Positions 1 to 9,751 are shown, numbered from the stretch's first letter. The stretch is DNA of 64,000 bases from an uncultured Clostridia bacterium (GCA_934631025.1 CAKTXR010000008.1:22245-86244); one strand, 5' to 3'. Notes: generated by a model not told the origin, from the letters alone. Program-made: numbers and translations.

Positions 1-1
1 G

Positions 2-886
2 CTCAACTTCGGCGATCTGCTCGAGGAGCTGTGCAGGCACTTCCCCGAGCCGGACGAAGAGGAGGACCCCGACGCGCCGGTGCAGATCGCCGTGGTCGGC
101 CGCCCCAACGTGGGCAAAAGCTCGCTGGTCAACCGCATGCTGGGCGAGGAGCGCGTCATGGTCAGCGACATCGCCGGCACGACGCGCGACGCGATCGACA
201 CCCGCTTCACCGACGAAATCGGCGAGGAGTATATCCTCATCGATACCGCCGGCATCCGCAAGCGCAAGTCGATCGAATATCAGTCGCTCGAACGCTATTC
301 CATCGTGCGGTCGCTGGCCGCCATTGATCGCTGCGACGTGGCGCTGCTGCTCATCGACGCGCAGCAGGGCGTGACCGAGCAGGACAGCAAAATCGCGGGC
401 TATATCGACGAGCAGGGCAAGGCCGCCGTCATCATCGTCAATAAATGGGACGCGATTGAAAAGGAAACCGGCACCATGGAGGAGCAGGTCAAGAAGATCC
501 GCGAGGGGCTTAAATTCATGGCCTACGCGCCGATACTGTTCATCTCCGCGCTCACCGGCCAGCGCGTGAATCGCGTGATCGACGCGGTGCGCAACGCCCA
601 CGCGCAGGCCACGCGCCGCATTACCACCGGCCTGCTCAACGACATACTCACCGACGCGCAGGCCGCGCTCCAGCCGCCCTCGACCAGCGGCCGCCGGCTC
701 AAGATCTACTACGTTACGCAGCAGCAGATCAAGCCGCCGACGTTCGTGTTCTTTATCAACGACCAGAAGCTCATGCACTTCTCGTATGAGCGCTATCTGG
801 AAAATCAGTTCCGCAAGGCGTTCGGCTTTGAAGGCACGCCGCTGCGCTTCATCATGCGCGAGCGGGGTACGGACAAGCAGGAGTGA
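2..886 (+). CDS. der: GTPase Der (EngA), 5' part missing
   Basis: Ribosome-assembly GTPase acting on the 50S subunit. The window opens inside the gene; about 294 residues remain, covering the end of the first G domain's acidic linker, the complete second G domain and the KH-like C-terminal domain. Visible motifs are the P-loop GRPNVGKS, switch/G3 DTAG, G4 NKWD and G5 SALTG, followed by the conserved region around PPTFVFFIN and the RFIMRERG end. The frame is open from base 2 with no start, so the true start lies to the left. plsY follows after 24 bases with its own strong ribosome-binding site, a neighbour pair common in Bacillota. Identification is firm. Confidence 0.96.
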   Translation, partial: LNFGDLLEELCRHFPEPDEEEDPDAPVQIAVVGRPNVGKSSLVNRMLGEERVMVSDIAGTTRDAIDTRFTDEIGEEYILIDTAGIRKRKSIEYQSLERYSIVRSLAAIDRCDVALLLIDAQQGVTEQDSKIAGYIDEQGKAAVIIVNKWDAIEKETGTMEEQVKKIREGLKFMAYAPILFISALTGQRVNRVIDAVRNAHAQATRRITTGLLNDILTDAQAALQPPSTSGRRLKIYYVTQQQIKPPTFVFFINDQKLMHFSYERYLENQFRKAFGFEGTPLRFIMRERGTDKQE

Positions 887-910
887 TTTCCCTGAAGGAG
901 GGATAAGGCA

Positions 911-1543
911 ATGGCAATCGTTAAGGGTATTCTGATCGCAGTGATCGCGTATTTTCTGGGCAATATCTCGACAGGGCTGCTCGTCGGCAAGGCGGTCGGC
1001 CACATCGACATCCGCAAGACCGGCAGCGGCAACGCCGGCACGACCAACGTCATGCGCACGCTGGGCTGGTTCCCCTCCGTGCTGACGCTGCTGGGCGATG
1101 TGCTCAAGGCCGTGATCGCCGTGGCCATCGGCGGCGCGCTGCTGGGCGAGACGGGCAAATATATCGCCGGCGTGGCGGTGCTGCTGGGTCACAACTGGCC
1201 GGTGTGCTTCGGCTTTAAGGGCGGCAAGGGCATGGCTTCGTCGCTGGGCATCATACTGGCCACGGAGCCGCTGCTGGCGCTGGCGCTCTTCCTCATTCAG
1301 GTGGTCATCCTCGTGGCGACGCGCTATATGTCGGTCGCATCGCTCTGCACCGCCGTGCTCTATCCGCTGCTCGTCATCATATTCCATCACGGCAATGTGG
1401 GCTATGTGGTGTTCTCGATCATCGTGGGCGCGCTGGCCGTGTTCAGCCACCGCGCGAACATCAGGCGGCTGATGAGCCATACGGAGAACAAGCTGGACTT
1501 CTCCAAGATCACCCAGCTGAGCAAAAAGCTGCATAAAAAGTGA
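911..1543 (+). CDS. plsY: glycerol-3-phosphate acyltransferase PlsY
   Basis: Integral membrane enzyme that transfers an acyl group from acyl-phosphate to glycerol-3-phosphate, the first step of phospholipid synthesis. The 210 residues match the usual length. All three catalytic motifs are visible: GSGNAGTTN near residue 38, GHNWPVCFGFKGGKG near residue 96, and HRANIRRL near the C-terminus, spread over about five hydrophobic segments. The ATG follows GAAGGAGGGATAAG at good spacing. It lies 24 bases after der and is probably co-transcribed. The next gene in many relatives would be gpsA; here it is a BNR-propeller gene instead. Confidence 0.96.
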   Translation: MAIVKGILIAVIAYFLGNISTGLLVGKAVGHIDIRKTGSGNAGTTNVMRTLGWFPSVLTLLGDVLKAVIAVAIGGALLGETGKYIAGVAVLLGHNWPVCFGFKGGKGMASSLGIILATEPLLALALFLIQVVILVATRYMSVASLCTAVLYPLLVIIFHHGNVGYVVFSIIVGALAVFSHRANIRRLMSHTENKLDFSKITQLSKKLHKK

Positions 1544-1551
1544 AAAAAAGA

Positions 1552-1582
1552 CAGGCTTCGCTGCGTTTTCCGGCGGAGCCTG
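1552..1582 (+). terminator. hairpin after plsY
   Basis: CAGGCTTCG at 1552-1560 pairs with CGGAGCCTG at 1574-1582 (one G-T wobble), just after the plsY stop. Only CTTTG follows, so termination may be partial and the next gene may be partly read through. Confidence 0.45.
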
Positions 1583-1605
1583 CTTTGAATGGAGGGTATT
1601 TTGAC

Positions 1606-2997
1606 ATGATCGGATGCACAACATGGAGCTATGCGCCCTATAAGCCGTTTTTCTTCGAGACCGGCGACATCTATCTCTGCCGCCTTGCGCCGGGCAAAAC
1701 GAGCATCCACTGCGAGTGGCTGGGCGACGCGGGCGTGAGCTACGACGTGATGCTGCGCATCGAGGGGCGGGGTGCGTTTAAGCGCGCCGCGACGGTCGCC
1801 GTGCCCGAGGTCACGATCGACGGCCTGAAGCCCGAGACCGATTACGAGCTGTATGTCTGCGCCGGCGAAAAGAAGAGCCGCGTCCGGCTGTTCCGCACGG
1901 GGGACGCGGTCGGCACGGTGGTCAACTATCTGCATCCGCGCGACGACGCGTACGCCTTCTCCGGCCATTATCTGTGCTCGCCCTCGATGGTGCGCCATCC
2001 GGACGGCTATCTGCTCACGGCGATGGATCTGTTCTCGGGCAATCTGCCGCAGAATTTGACGCTGATATTCCGCTCGGACGACGACGGCGCGAGCTGGCAC
2101 TATGTCAGCGAGCTGTATCCCTGCTTCTGGGGCAAGATGTTCATCCATAAGGGCGAATTGTATATGCTCTCCTGCTCGACCGAGTACGGCGATCTGCTGA
2201 TCGGCAAGAGCACCGACGGCGGCCGCACGTTCAGCGCGCCGGTGACGCTGCTGCGCGGCTCGAACGGCAAAAACGGCGAAGCCGGCGTCCACAAAAATCC
2301 TCAGCCGCCGATTTACTATAAAGGCCGTCTCTACGGCACGCTCGAGTGGGGCTCGTGGGGCCGCGGCTATCACGCGCCCATGGTCATGAGCGCCGACGTA
2401 AGCGCCGATCTGCTCGATCCGGCTTCGTGGCACTTCACGCCGCCGCTCAGGTACGATCCCAGCTGGCCGGGCGTGGGCGAGGGGCCGAGCACCGGCAACA
2501 TCGAGGGCACGCTGGCCGTCGCGCCGGACGGAAATCTCTACAACATCATGCGCTACGACATGAGCCGCTGCACGCCCAATTACGGGCTGGCGCTGGCCTA
2601 CCGCGTCAATACCGACGATCCCGACGCGCCGCTGGCCTACGATCACGCCATCCGTCTGCCCGGCAACCACTCGAAATTCACCATCCGCCGCGACGATGTG
2701 ACCGGCAAGTACGTCTGCCTGCTCACGCGCATACTGGACGAGCACTGCGCGGGCAACCGCAATCTGCTCTCGCTGATGGTCTCGGACGATCTGGAGAACT
2801 GGCGCGTCGCGGCCGATCTGATCGACAGGCGCGACGAGGATCCGCGCTTCATCGGCTTCCAGTACGTCGACTATTTCATCGAGGGCGACGATCTGATATA
2901 CGTCTGCCGCACGGCGATGAACGGCGCGCACAGCTTCCACGACAGCAACTATCAGACGTTCCACCGCGTGAAGAACTTCCGCGCGCTGCTCGGATAA
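1606..2997 (+). CDS. BNR/sialidase-like beta-propeller protein with N-terminal Fn3-like domain
   Basis: 463-residue protein of the sialidase superfamily fold; substrate unknown. Two Asp-box motifs are visible (SDDDGASW and STDGGRTF), the hallmark of BNR propellers. Residues about 20-100 look like a fibronectin-III-like beta domain. There is no signal peptide, so it is predicted cytoplasmic and would act on imported sugars. ATG 1606 is chosen because GGAGGGT lies 9 bases upstream; a GTG at 1540 overlapping the plsY stop has no such site and would place a hairpin inside the gene. A second BNR protein of this kind lies at 61.3-62.4 kb. Glycosidase activity is inferred from the fold only. Confidence 0.8.
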   Translation: MIGCTTWSYAPYKPFFFETGDIYLCRLAPGKTSIHCEWLGDAGVSYDVMLRIEGRGAFKRAATVAVPEVTIDGLKPETDYELYVCAGEKKSRVRLFRTGDAVGTVVNYLHPRDDAYAFSGHYLCSPSMVRHPDGYLLTAMDLFSGNLPQNLTLIFRSDDDGASWHYVSELYPCFWGKMFIHKGELYMLSCSTEYGDLLIGKSTDGGRTFSAPVTLLRGSNGKNGEAGVHKNPQPPIYYKGRLYGTLEWGSWGRGYHAPMVMSADVSADLLDPASWHFTPPLRYDPSWPGVGEGPSTGNIEGTLAVAPDGNLYNIMRYDMSRCTPNYGLALAYRVNTDDPDAPLAYDHAIRLPGNHSKFTIRRDDVTGKYVCLLTRILDEHCAGNRNLLSLMVSDDLENWRVAADLIDRRDEDPRFIGFQYVDYFIEGDDLIYVCRTAMNGAHSFHDSNYQTFHRVKNFRALLG

Positions 2998-3011
2998 GCG
3001 CGCAAAACAGC

Positions 3012-3045
3012 GCCCCGCCGCCCTCGAACGTGAGGACGGCGGGGC
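3012..3045. terminator. bidirectional terminator between convergent genes
   Basis: A 14-bp stem with one mismatch (3012-3025 with 3032-3045) lies between the converging BNR and SGNH genes. GTTCT follows on the plus side. Confidence 0.75.
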
Positions 3046-3053
3046 GTTCTATG

Positions 3054-4049
3054 TCATTTCTCTTCGTCGATGATCGCCTTCAGCGCGGGGATGAGGTGCT
3101 CCGCGACGATCTTATGCCCGCCGCGCAGGGGATGCAGCGGCTCGGCGGGAATCCACACGCCGCCGTTTATGAAATGCACCGTGCGGCCGTGCTCTTCGGA
3201 GTACGCCCTGCACAGCGCCTCCAGCTCGGCGGCATACGCGCCGCAGAACGGACTGAGCGCCGCCAGCACGGCGCGGGGATGCTTCTCGGCGATCACGTCC
3301 AGCAGCGCCTCGTATCCGGCGAGGTATTTCTCCGCGCCCGCGCCGCGATCGTTCGCGCCGTGATTGATGACGACGTAATCGGGCTCTTCGCCGGCATAGG
3401 GCACGCCGTCGTAGACGAACGGATAGGCCGAGGCCGCCTTCACCACGCCGCCGCAGCCGCCGCGCGTCGCGCCCACAGCGCCGTAGCCCATCATGATCGG
3501 GCGCAGATTCAGCGCCTCGGCGGTCAGCCAGCCGTAGGTCGCGGTCACGTCGTCCTGATAGACGCGGTTGTGCTGATCCCAGGTGTAGGCGGGCTTTTCG
3601 GCATAGTTCGCGTCGATCAGCACGCCCTCGGTGATGGAATCGCCCACAAACTCGACGATCTTACGGTCGTCCGCGGGCAGCACGCCGCGCTCCTCAACCT
3701 CGATGCCGACAAGCGCCGTCCGCCCGACCAGCGGCTGGAACCAGCGCGGCTGCATCTCGACCGAGCCCTTCAAAATGACGCGCGCGACGTGATTGGCGTC
3801 CGCGTCCTTCGCGAACACGCGCAGATACTGATCGAGCGGCGCTTCCACGCGGCTCTCGCCGTCGATTTCGACGTACAGATGCGGATAGGGCGCGGCGTTG
3901 AGCGTCACGTCAAAGTGCATCACGGCCACGCGCCCCTTAAAGGCGAACTCGAAATACGAGCCGTTGGCGGTCGCCGTGGCGCAGTCGGGGTTGTTACGGC
4001 TCCAGCGGCCGGTCAGCCGCACGGCGGGATCGTTCCATTTGAGCAGCAT
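3054..4049 (-). CDS. SGNH/GDSL-family carbohydrate esterase
   Basis: 331-residue hydrolase that probably removes acetyl groups from sugars. Residues 1 to about 115 form a beta-rich domain resembling the jelly-roll of carbohydrate esterase family 2. The SGNH hydrolase domain follows, with block I EFVGDSITEG (catalytic Ser), block III NHGANDRG, and the C-terminal His block EPLHPLRGGH. There is no signal peptide, so it acts inside the cell. AAGGAGTG sits upstream of the ATG. It is on the same strand as, and 204 bases downstream of, the FGGY kinase gene, which suggests joint sugar catabolism. The family is sure; the CE2 placement is inference. Confidence 0.82.
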   Translation of the reverse strand: MLLKWNDPAVRLTGRWSRNNPDCATATANGSYFEFAFKGRVAVMHFDVTLNAAPYPHLYVEIDGESRVEAPLDQYLRVFAKDADANHVARVILKGSVEMQPRWFQPLVGRTALVGIEVEERGVLPADDRKIVEFVGDSITEGVLIDANYAEKPAYTWDQHNRVYQDDVTATYGWLTAEALNLRPIMMGYGAVGATRGGCGGVVKAASAYPFVYDGVPYAGEEPDYVVINHGANDRGAGAEKYLAGYEALLDVIAEKHPRAVLAALSPFCGAYAAELEALCRAYSEEHGRTVHFINGGVWIPAEPLHPLRGGHKIVAEHLIPALKAIIDEEK

Positions 4050-4253
4050 AGAAAAAACACTCCTTTGTATCGCAAAAGTGCATGAGAAACGGGTGGGGGG
4101 AAGTTTATCGCGTCCGTCGCGGGAAGGTCAGAGAAAGCAAACGTCGTCCGTCGAGCCGCGCCGTGTGGGCAGCGCAATCAAGCTGCCGCAATCGCCGAAC
4201 AACCGGCGTACAGTCCGCGTCTGAGCTGAAGCCCGACGCACATCGCGCGAAAC

Positions 4254-5561
4254 TCAGCGCCCCTCCTCCAGCATCCCCAGCGCGAAGATCGCCGCGCCGC
4301 GGGCGGCCTCCTCGTCGTAGGGGGAGAGCGTCAGAGGGCGGCCGAACGTCTGCGCGAGGATCGATTGCAGCGCCGGATTGCGCTTTGCGCCGTTGCCCGA
4401 GGCGGTCAGCACGAGATCAGAACGCACCGGCAGCGCTGCTCTCATGGCGGCATAGCCGTCGCACAGCTCGCGCGCCATGCCGGTCAGCACGCCGCGGATG
4501 AGATGCGCCGCGTCGAAGTTGTCCTCGCCCAGGTTCGTGATCGACGCGCGCAGCGCCGGATCGCGCCGCGTGCCGCAGAAGCGCGTGTCCACAGTGAGCG
4601 GGTCGCTCTGCTCGGCCATGGCGAGGGCGTTCATCGCGCCGTAGAGCGATTTGCTCTCATCGCAGCCGGCCAGCGCCGCGCAGGAACGCAGAAAGCGCTC
4701 GAGCAGCGCGTAGCTCCGGCCGCCGCACAGGGGCGAGGAGACCAGCAGATACTTTCCGCCGATGAAGGGCCGCGTGTCGAACGCGTCGCTCAGGACGCAC
4801 TTTTCGGCGCACAGTGATACCTGACTGCCCGTGCCGACGTTGACCAGCAGCGTCCGCGCGGGATCGTCCGACGCGCCGAGAAAGCTGGCCTGATTGTCGC
4901 CGATTGCAATGGCTACGGGCACATCATCGCGCGTTTTGCCCAGCCACACCGCCTGATCGGTGCTCTCGGGCAGCGCGTTATGGCTCAGGCGCACGGCGGC
5001 TTCATGAAAGGCGCGCGCCCGCACGTCGTAGCCGCCGAGACTCGCCGCGTCGCTGGCGTGCAGGAGCGGCTTCTTACGCCCCGTCAGGCGCATCCCCAGA
5101 TAGCCCGCGGCGGTGGTCAGCGCGCGCGTGCGCGGATCGGCCAGATTGCGGCGCAGATTGTAGACGTGCGTGGCCACTCCGTAGCCGGATGCGACGCTCA
5201 GCCCCGTCTCGCGCGACAGAACATCGCAGACCGATTCGCCGTTTTCAATGAGTGCGCCGCGGCCGTCCTGCCATGTGTAGAGCGGCCCGACGGCCAGCCC
5301 GTTTTCGTCCACCGGCACAACGCCGTGCATCTGGCCGGTGAGCGCCACGGCGCTGAGGGGATATTCCCGCGACAGCCGCTCATAGACGGCGATTCCCAGC
5401 GCGGCCAGCGCGTCCGCGTCCTGAAGGCGCGCCCAGTTCTCGTTTGCGGCGATGAAGCCAGGCCCCTTGTGTGTCTCGCTGTGTATCACGGCGCGCGTTT
5501 TTTCATCCAGCACGACGGCGGACAGCGTGGTCGTGCCCAGATCAATGCCCAGTATGGCCAT
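4254..5561 (-). CDS. FGGY-family carbohydrate kinase, sedoheptulokinase-like
   Basis: 435-residue ATP-dependent sugar kinase. It begins MAILGIDLGTTT, the FGGY phosphate-1 loop, and ends with the adenosine-binding GNGAKRNP region followed by DEEAARGAAIFA. The segment TGQMHGVVPV plus LYTWQDGR is more typical of the sedoheptulokinase-like branch than of xylulokinase or rhamnulokinase, so a seven-carbon or related ketose is the best guess; specificity cannot be read from sequence. The start has GGAGGGAATT immediately upstream. The SGNH esterase is downstream on the same strand. Confidence 0.85.
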   Translation of the reverse strand: MAILGIDLGTTTLSAVVLDEKTRAVIHSETHKGPGFIAANENWARLQDADALAALGIAVYERLSREYPLSAVALTGQMHGVVPVDENGLAVGPLYTWQDGRGALIENGESVCDVLSRETGLSVASGYGVATHVYNLRRNLADPRTRALTTAAGYLGMRLTGRKKPLLHASDAASLGGYDVRARAFHEAAVRLSHNALPESTDQAVWLGKTRDDVPVAIAIGDNQASFLGASDDPARTLLVNVGTGSQVSLCAEKCVLSDAFDTRPFIGGKYLLVSSPLCGGRSYALLERFLRSCAALAGCDESKSLYGAMNALAMAEQSDPLTVDTRFCGTRRDPALRASITNLGEDNFDAAHLIRGVLTGMARELCDGYAAMRAALPVRSDLVLTASGNGAKRNPALQSILAQTFGRPLTLSPYDEEAARGAAIFALGMLEEGR

Positions 5562-5787
5562 AATTCCCTCCGAAAAAATCGATATGAAAACGTTTATAGA
5601 TTCGACGGGATGCGCGCATCTCCTGCCGCCCGCCGCAAAAATTCCCGAGAGCGTAGTTGCAAAGCGTCGGAGTCATTCTCTCATGCGCGCCTGTGGAAAA
5701 TCTGCACGCGTCGCCCACTGCGCGGCTGAACCCCCAAATTTCGCGCCGTTCACCCTCAAGCCGCGCTTCCAATTATAAAGCGCACAG

Positions 5788-5817
5788 AAAAACGGCGCGG
5801 AAACGAATCCCGCGCCG
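5788..5817 (-). terminator. terminator of the AraC-type regulator
   Basis: On the minus strand CGGCGCGG pairs with CCGCGCCG across a 9-base loop (plus coordinates 5793-5800 and 5810-5817), followed by five T. Confidence 0.8.
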
Positions 5818-5830
5818 CGTTTTATGAGTT

Positions 5831-7696
5831 TTACGCGTCGTCTGCGTTCGGCGCGCCGTCCAGACCGGCCTCCTGACGGAACTTGACCGGCGTCAGCCCC
5901 ACGTTGGCCTTGAACAGGCGAGAAAAGTAGTTGGCGTTGGGTATGCCGACTCTGGCGGCGATCTGCGCGACGCTCTCGTCGGTGGTCAGCAGCAGCTCGC
6001 GCGCGGCCTCGAGACGCTTGGCGGTGACGTATTCCGAAAAGCCCACGCCGACGTGGTTCTTGAACAGCCGGCTGAGCGAGTAGGTCGATATGCCGAAGCG
6101 GTCGGCCACCTTGACCTGATTCAGCTCGCTGTCGGCATAGGCGCTTTGCAGATACTCGAGCACGTCGCCCTTGAGCTGATCGATCACGCGCGGCTCGCCC
6201 GGCGCGGCCTTCTTCGGCGCGAACGGCTCGAGCGAGGCGGCATAGGAGAGACGGATGTCGTCGATCGATTCCACGACCGGCCCGGCAGACAGCTCGAACG
6301 GCCGGTTCAGCCGCTGCGTGAGGTCGGCGCGGATCAGCGCGGTCAGCGGCCCCACGACGTTTTCCGGCATCAGGCAGATGATCACCATGTGATCCGCGCC
6401 CAGCACGTCGGTGATGAGCAGCGTCGCGTTCAGCTCCCGCTGTGCGCGTGCCGCCAGCGCCGTGCGGCCGTGCGTGTCGAGCCGCTCGCCGATGAGCGTC
6501 ATGACGCAATAGCGCGCCGCATCGCTCAGCCCCGCGCGGCGCAGCATATCGGGCGGCACGGGCGCGCCGGAGAGCAGGCTGTTGATCAGACAGTCCATGA
6601 GCAAAAGCCGCTGTTCGGACAGATCGGAATTGAGCCGCTTTATGGCGTTCGATATGCCGGCCAGCTCGTCCTCGTTATCGTCGCCCTCAATGCTGTGGGA
6701 CAGGCGGTGTATGGGCAGATAGTTGACGTACACCATGCTGATGCCCATCAGCAGGAACACCAGTGTTTCCAGCGCCAGGGAGAGCTTCATCGCCGAATAG
6801 AAGGCGTACATGCTGCTCTCGATGCGGTCGAACGGCACGATGGAGACGAACGTCATGCCGCGCAGGAGCAGATTGTGCCGCGCAAAGAGCGTGTAACCGC
6901 GTCCGTCCGGCGCGGTATGACGCAGCGGCTGGTCGACGCTGAGCGCCTCCATGTCGATCGGAAAGTCGATGGCGCGGTCGCCGGTCATGAACATCAGCCG
7001 TCCCGCCTCGTCGTATATGCGGAACTGCGCGTCGCTCGCCCCGGCGCCGGCGAACAGGCTGGGCTTCAGCGCGGTGACGCTCAGCTGAAAGATCATCACG
7101 GCCTCGCTGCGCGCCGCGCCCAGATAGGTGGGTATGGCGATGTAGAGTATGTCCTTTTCGAAATAGCAGCGCACGCCCTCCCGCGTGTCGAACAGCTTGA
7201 GGAACGTCTCGGGCGCGGCGGCGGCAGGGCCGACGGCGACGGCGGGATTGACGTGGTTTACATACATCGCCTCGATGGGCATGACCGCGCGGGACGAGGC
7301 GACGCGGTTCAGCGCGCGATAGTATATGTAGGGCGGGCGGTCGAGCGAGGCGAAATAGTCGCTCAGCGTCTCCGTGGCCTGCCAGAGCTCATAGCCGGTC
7401 GCATTGTTGTCCAGCGCCAGCTTGGAGGCCTCGTTCTTGCGGGAGCGGCTGTCCAGACTCACGCGGTATGTCCACTGCCTAAAGCTGCTCAGCTGCATGA
7501 GAAAGGCGCGCGAGAACGAATCGGTCACTTCATAATAGTAGGTCTCGTTGGCCTCGCGCAGCTGAGAATGCGCCCGCGCGACCATCAGGCTCATGACCAG
7601 CAGGCAGGGAATGATGAAAAAGACCAGACAGGTGGCGATCATGCGCGTTAAATATTTGTGAGATATAAATTTTTTAATTTTCTTCAGCAAAGGCAT
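5831..7696 (-). CDS. AraC-family regulator with membrane sensor domain
   Basis: 621-residue transcription factor of the type found beside LplB/YtcP sugar importers. Residues about 19-41 and 310-330 are transmembrane helices enclosing an extracellular sensor region; the C-terminal 100 residues are a double helix-turn-helix AraC domain (AVADRFGIS-like first helix, then IAARVGIPNANYFSRLFK). ATG 7696 is chosen because GGAAAGGAG lies 7 bases upstream; an upstream TTG at 7765 has no ribosome-binding site. It is transcribed divergently from the importer at 7.9 kb and probably activates it on sensing an external sugar. A terminator follows at 5.8 kb. Confidence 0.88.
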   Translation of the reverse strand: MPLLKKIKKFISHKYLTRMIATCLVFFIIPCLLVMSLMVARAHSQLREANETYYYEVTDSFSRAFLMQLSSFRQWTYRVSLDSRSRKNEASKLALDNNATGYELWQATETLSDYFASLDRPPYIYYRALNRVASSRAVMPIEAMYVNHVNPAVAVGPAAAAPETFLKLFDTREGVRCYFEKDILYIAIPTYLGAARSEAVMIFQLSVTALKPSLFAGAGASDAQFRIYDEAGRLMFMTGDRAIDFPIDMEALSVDQPLRHTAPDGRGYTLFARHNLLLRGMTFVSIVPFDRIESSMYAFYSAMKLSLALETLVFLLMGISMVYVNYLPIHRLSHSIEGDDNEDELAGISNAIKRLNSDLSEQRLLLMDCLINSLLSGAPVPPDMLRRAGLSDAARYCVMTLIGERLDTHGRTALAARAQRELNATLLITDVLGADHMVIICLMPENVVGPLTALIRADLTQRLNRPFELSAGPVVESIDDIRLSYAASLEPFAPKKAAPGEPRVIDQLKGDVLEYLQSAYADSELNQVKVADRFGISTYSLSRLFKNHVGVGFSEYVTAKRLEAARELLLTTDESVAQIAARVGIPNANYFSRLFKANVGLTPVKFRQEAGLDGAPNADDA

Positions 7697-7846
7697 GGCG
7701 CGGCTCCTTTCCGACAGGCTTGCCCCTTTCTCTCCTATTTTAATATATTTTCTGTGAAAAGGCAATGGAAAAGCGCCAAATTAACCGTCAGGTTTTTGCA
7801 TCGGCCTGTTTTTTGCGCAAAAAAGTGACCATGCAAAAGTTTCGTG

Positions 7847-7876
7847 TTGCGTTTTGACACATCATAGTGTTATGAT
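7847..7876 (+). promoter_or_regulatory. promoter of the 7.9-kb importer operon
   Basis: TTGCGT (7847-7852), 18-base spacer, TATGAT (7871-7876). Transcription would begin near 7883, after the ATG at 7877, which supports GTG 7916 as the true start. A TTGACA at 7854 is only 11 bases from the -10 box and is less likely. Confidence 0.55.
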
Positions 7877-7915
7877 ATGGCTAAGGAAACGCACAACCAT
7901 CGGGGAGGAATGATC

Positions 7916-8839
7916 GTGAAAGGCACACCCGCGTCCCAGTCTCTGGGCAGGCGCATTATGAAGTACCGGGCATACTATCTGTTTATACTGCCCGCGCTCA
8001 TCTATGTGCTGATATTCAACTATGGCCCGCTGTACGGCATACAGATCGCCTTTAAGGATTACAAGGGCGCGCTGGGCATCGCGGGCAGCCGCTGGGTCGG
8101 CCTGCGGCACTTTAAGAGCTTCCTCACCAGCTACAATTTCATCAAGCTGATGAAGAACACATTCGCGATTTCGATCTATCAGCTGGCGGTGGGCTTTCCC
8201 ATACCGATCATACTGGCGCTGATGCTCAACGAGATCCGCTTCCCGCGCTATAAAAAGGCGGTGCAGACCATCCTTTACGCGCCGCACTTCATCTCCATGG
8301 TGGTCATGGTGGGCATCATCATCACGATGTTCTCGCCCTCCGTGGGCGTGATCAACACCATACGGGAGCGGCTGGGTCTGGAGCGCGTCTATTACATGGC
8401 GCTGCCCTCGGCGTTTCGGCATCTGTATGTGTGGTCGGGCGTGTGGCAGGGCATGGGCTGGAGCGCCGTGATCTATATCTCCGCGCTCTCGGCGGTCGAT
8501 CCCGAGCTTCACGAGGCCGCGCGCATAGACGGCGCGAGCCGCCTGCAGCGCGTGCTCTACATCAACCTGCCCACGATACAGCCCACGATCACGATACTCT
8601 TCATCATGTCGGTCGGCTCCCTGGCCTCGGTCGGCTATGAGAAGATCTATCTTTTGCAGAACGACCTGAACGTCGGCGTGTCGGAGGTCATATCGACCTA
8701 TGTCTACAAGCGCGGCATACAGAACACCAGCTACTCCTTCTCCACGGCTGTCGGCCTGTTCAACAATGTCATCAACATCGTGCTGCTGCTGGGCGCGAAC
8801 GCGATATCGCGCAGGGTGTCCCAGACCAGCCTGTTCTAA
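7916..8839 (+). CDS. sugar ABC transporter permease, LplB/UgpA type
   Basis: 307-residue inner-membrane subunit of a carbohydrate importer. It has six predicted membrane helices, and the cytoplasmic ATPase-contact loop EAARIDGASRLQRV near residue 200. The GTG start has GGGGAGG seven bases upstream; two in-frame ATGs further upstream are too close to or before this site. It is followed after 21 bases by the partner permease, then the binding protein. No ATPase gene is in the cluster, as is usual for this importer type. Ligand unknown, probably an oligosaccharide. Confidence 0.92.
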   Translation: MKGTPASQSLGRRIMKYRAYYLFILPALIYVLIFNYGPLYGIQIAFKDYKGALGIAGSRWVGLRHFKSFLTSYNFIKLMKNTFAISIYQLAVGFPIPIILALMLNEIRFPRYKKAVQTILYAPHFISMVVMVGIIITMFSPSVGVINTIRERLGLERVYYMALPSAFRHLYVWSGVWQGMGWSAVIYISALSAVDPELHEAARIDGASRLQRVLYINLPTIQPTITILFIMSVGSLASVGYEKIYLLQNDLNVGVSEVISTYVYKRGIQNTSYSFSTAVGLFNNVINIVLLLGANAISRRVSQTSLF

Positions 8840-8860
8840 ACGGAAGGAGGATGAAGCGAT

Positions 8861-9751
8861 ATGGCCATTAAGGAACCGCGCGGCGACCGGATTTTCGGCG
8901 CTGTCGTGTTTGTCATCGTGACGCTGCTCATGCTCATCGTGCTCTATCCGCTGGTCTATGTGCTCTCCTGCTCGGTCAGCTCGCCGACGGCGGTGGGCGC
9001 GGGCGAGGTGGTGCTGCTGCCCAAGGGGTTCACTCTCATGGGCTACAAGCGCGTCTTTCAGGAGCCGGATATACTGCTGGGCTATAAGAACACCCTCTTC
9101 TATACGCTCATCGGCACGGCGATCAATCTGTTCGTGACCGTGCCCGCGGGCTATATGCTCTCCAAAAAGGAAGTGCCCGGCCGCAATCTGTTCATGTTCC
9201 TGTTCATGTTCACGATGTACTTTTCCGGCGGCATGATCCCGAGCTTTCTGCTGGTCAAGAGCCTGCATCTCTACGACACGCGCGCCGTGCTGGTGATACT
9301 GGGTGCGTTCAGCACATACAACTGCATCATCTGCCGCACGTTCTTCGCCGCGCTGCCCCAAGAGCTGGAGGAGGCGGCCGCCATAGACGGCTGCTCGACG
9401 GTGCGCACGTTTGTGCAGATCGTGCTGCCGCTCTCGCAGGCGCTGTTGGGCGTTATGGTGCTCTACTTTGCCGTCGGGCACTGGAACTCGTATTTCAACG
9501 CCATGATTTATGTCAACAACGAAAAGTACAAGCCGCTCCAGCTCATACTGCGCCGCATACTCATCCTCGAGCAGGCCAGCTCGAACATGATGGAGGGCGG
9601 CGGCGACGAATACGCGGCCGAGCAGTTCAAGCTCAAGGAGCTGATCAAATACTCCGTCATCGTCGTCTCCTCGCTGCCGGTGCTTGTGCTCTATCCCTTC
9701 CTGCAAAAGTATTTTGCGCAGGGCGTGATGATCGGCTCGATCAAGGGATAA
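8861..9751 (+). CDS. sugar ABC transporter permease, YtcP/LplC type
   Basis: 296-residue second permease of the importer. It has six predicted membrane helices and the ATPase-contact motif EEAAAIDGCSTVRTF. GGAAGGAGGATG lies upstream of the ATG. It ends 62 bases before the signal peptide of the binding protein, all on one strand, so the three genes form an operon controlled by the divergent AraC-type regulator. Confidence 0.92.
   Translation: MAIKEPRGDRIFGAVVFVIVTLLMLIVLYPLVYVLSCSVSSPTAVGAGEVVLLPKGFTLMGYKRVFQEPDILLGYKNTLFYTLIGTAINLFVTVPAGYMLSKKEVPGRNLFMFLFMFTMYFSGGMIPSFLLVKSLHLYDTRAVLVILGAFSTYNCIICRTFFAALPQELEEAAAIDGCSTVRTFVQIVLPLSQALLGVMVLYFAVGHWNSYFNAMIYVNNEKYKPLQLILRRILILEQASSNMMEGGGDEYAAEQFKLKELIKYSVIVVSSLPVLVLYPFLQKYFAQGVMIGSIKG

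Noticed and set aside
7877..7915. Upstream ATG start for the LplB-type permease
   Set aside because: It lies at or before the predicted transcription start and has no ribosome-binding site; GTG 7916 has an ideal one.
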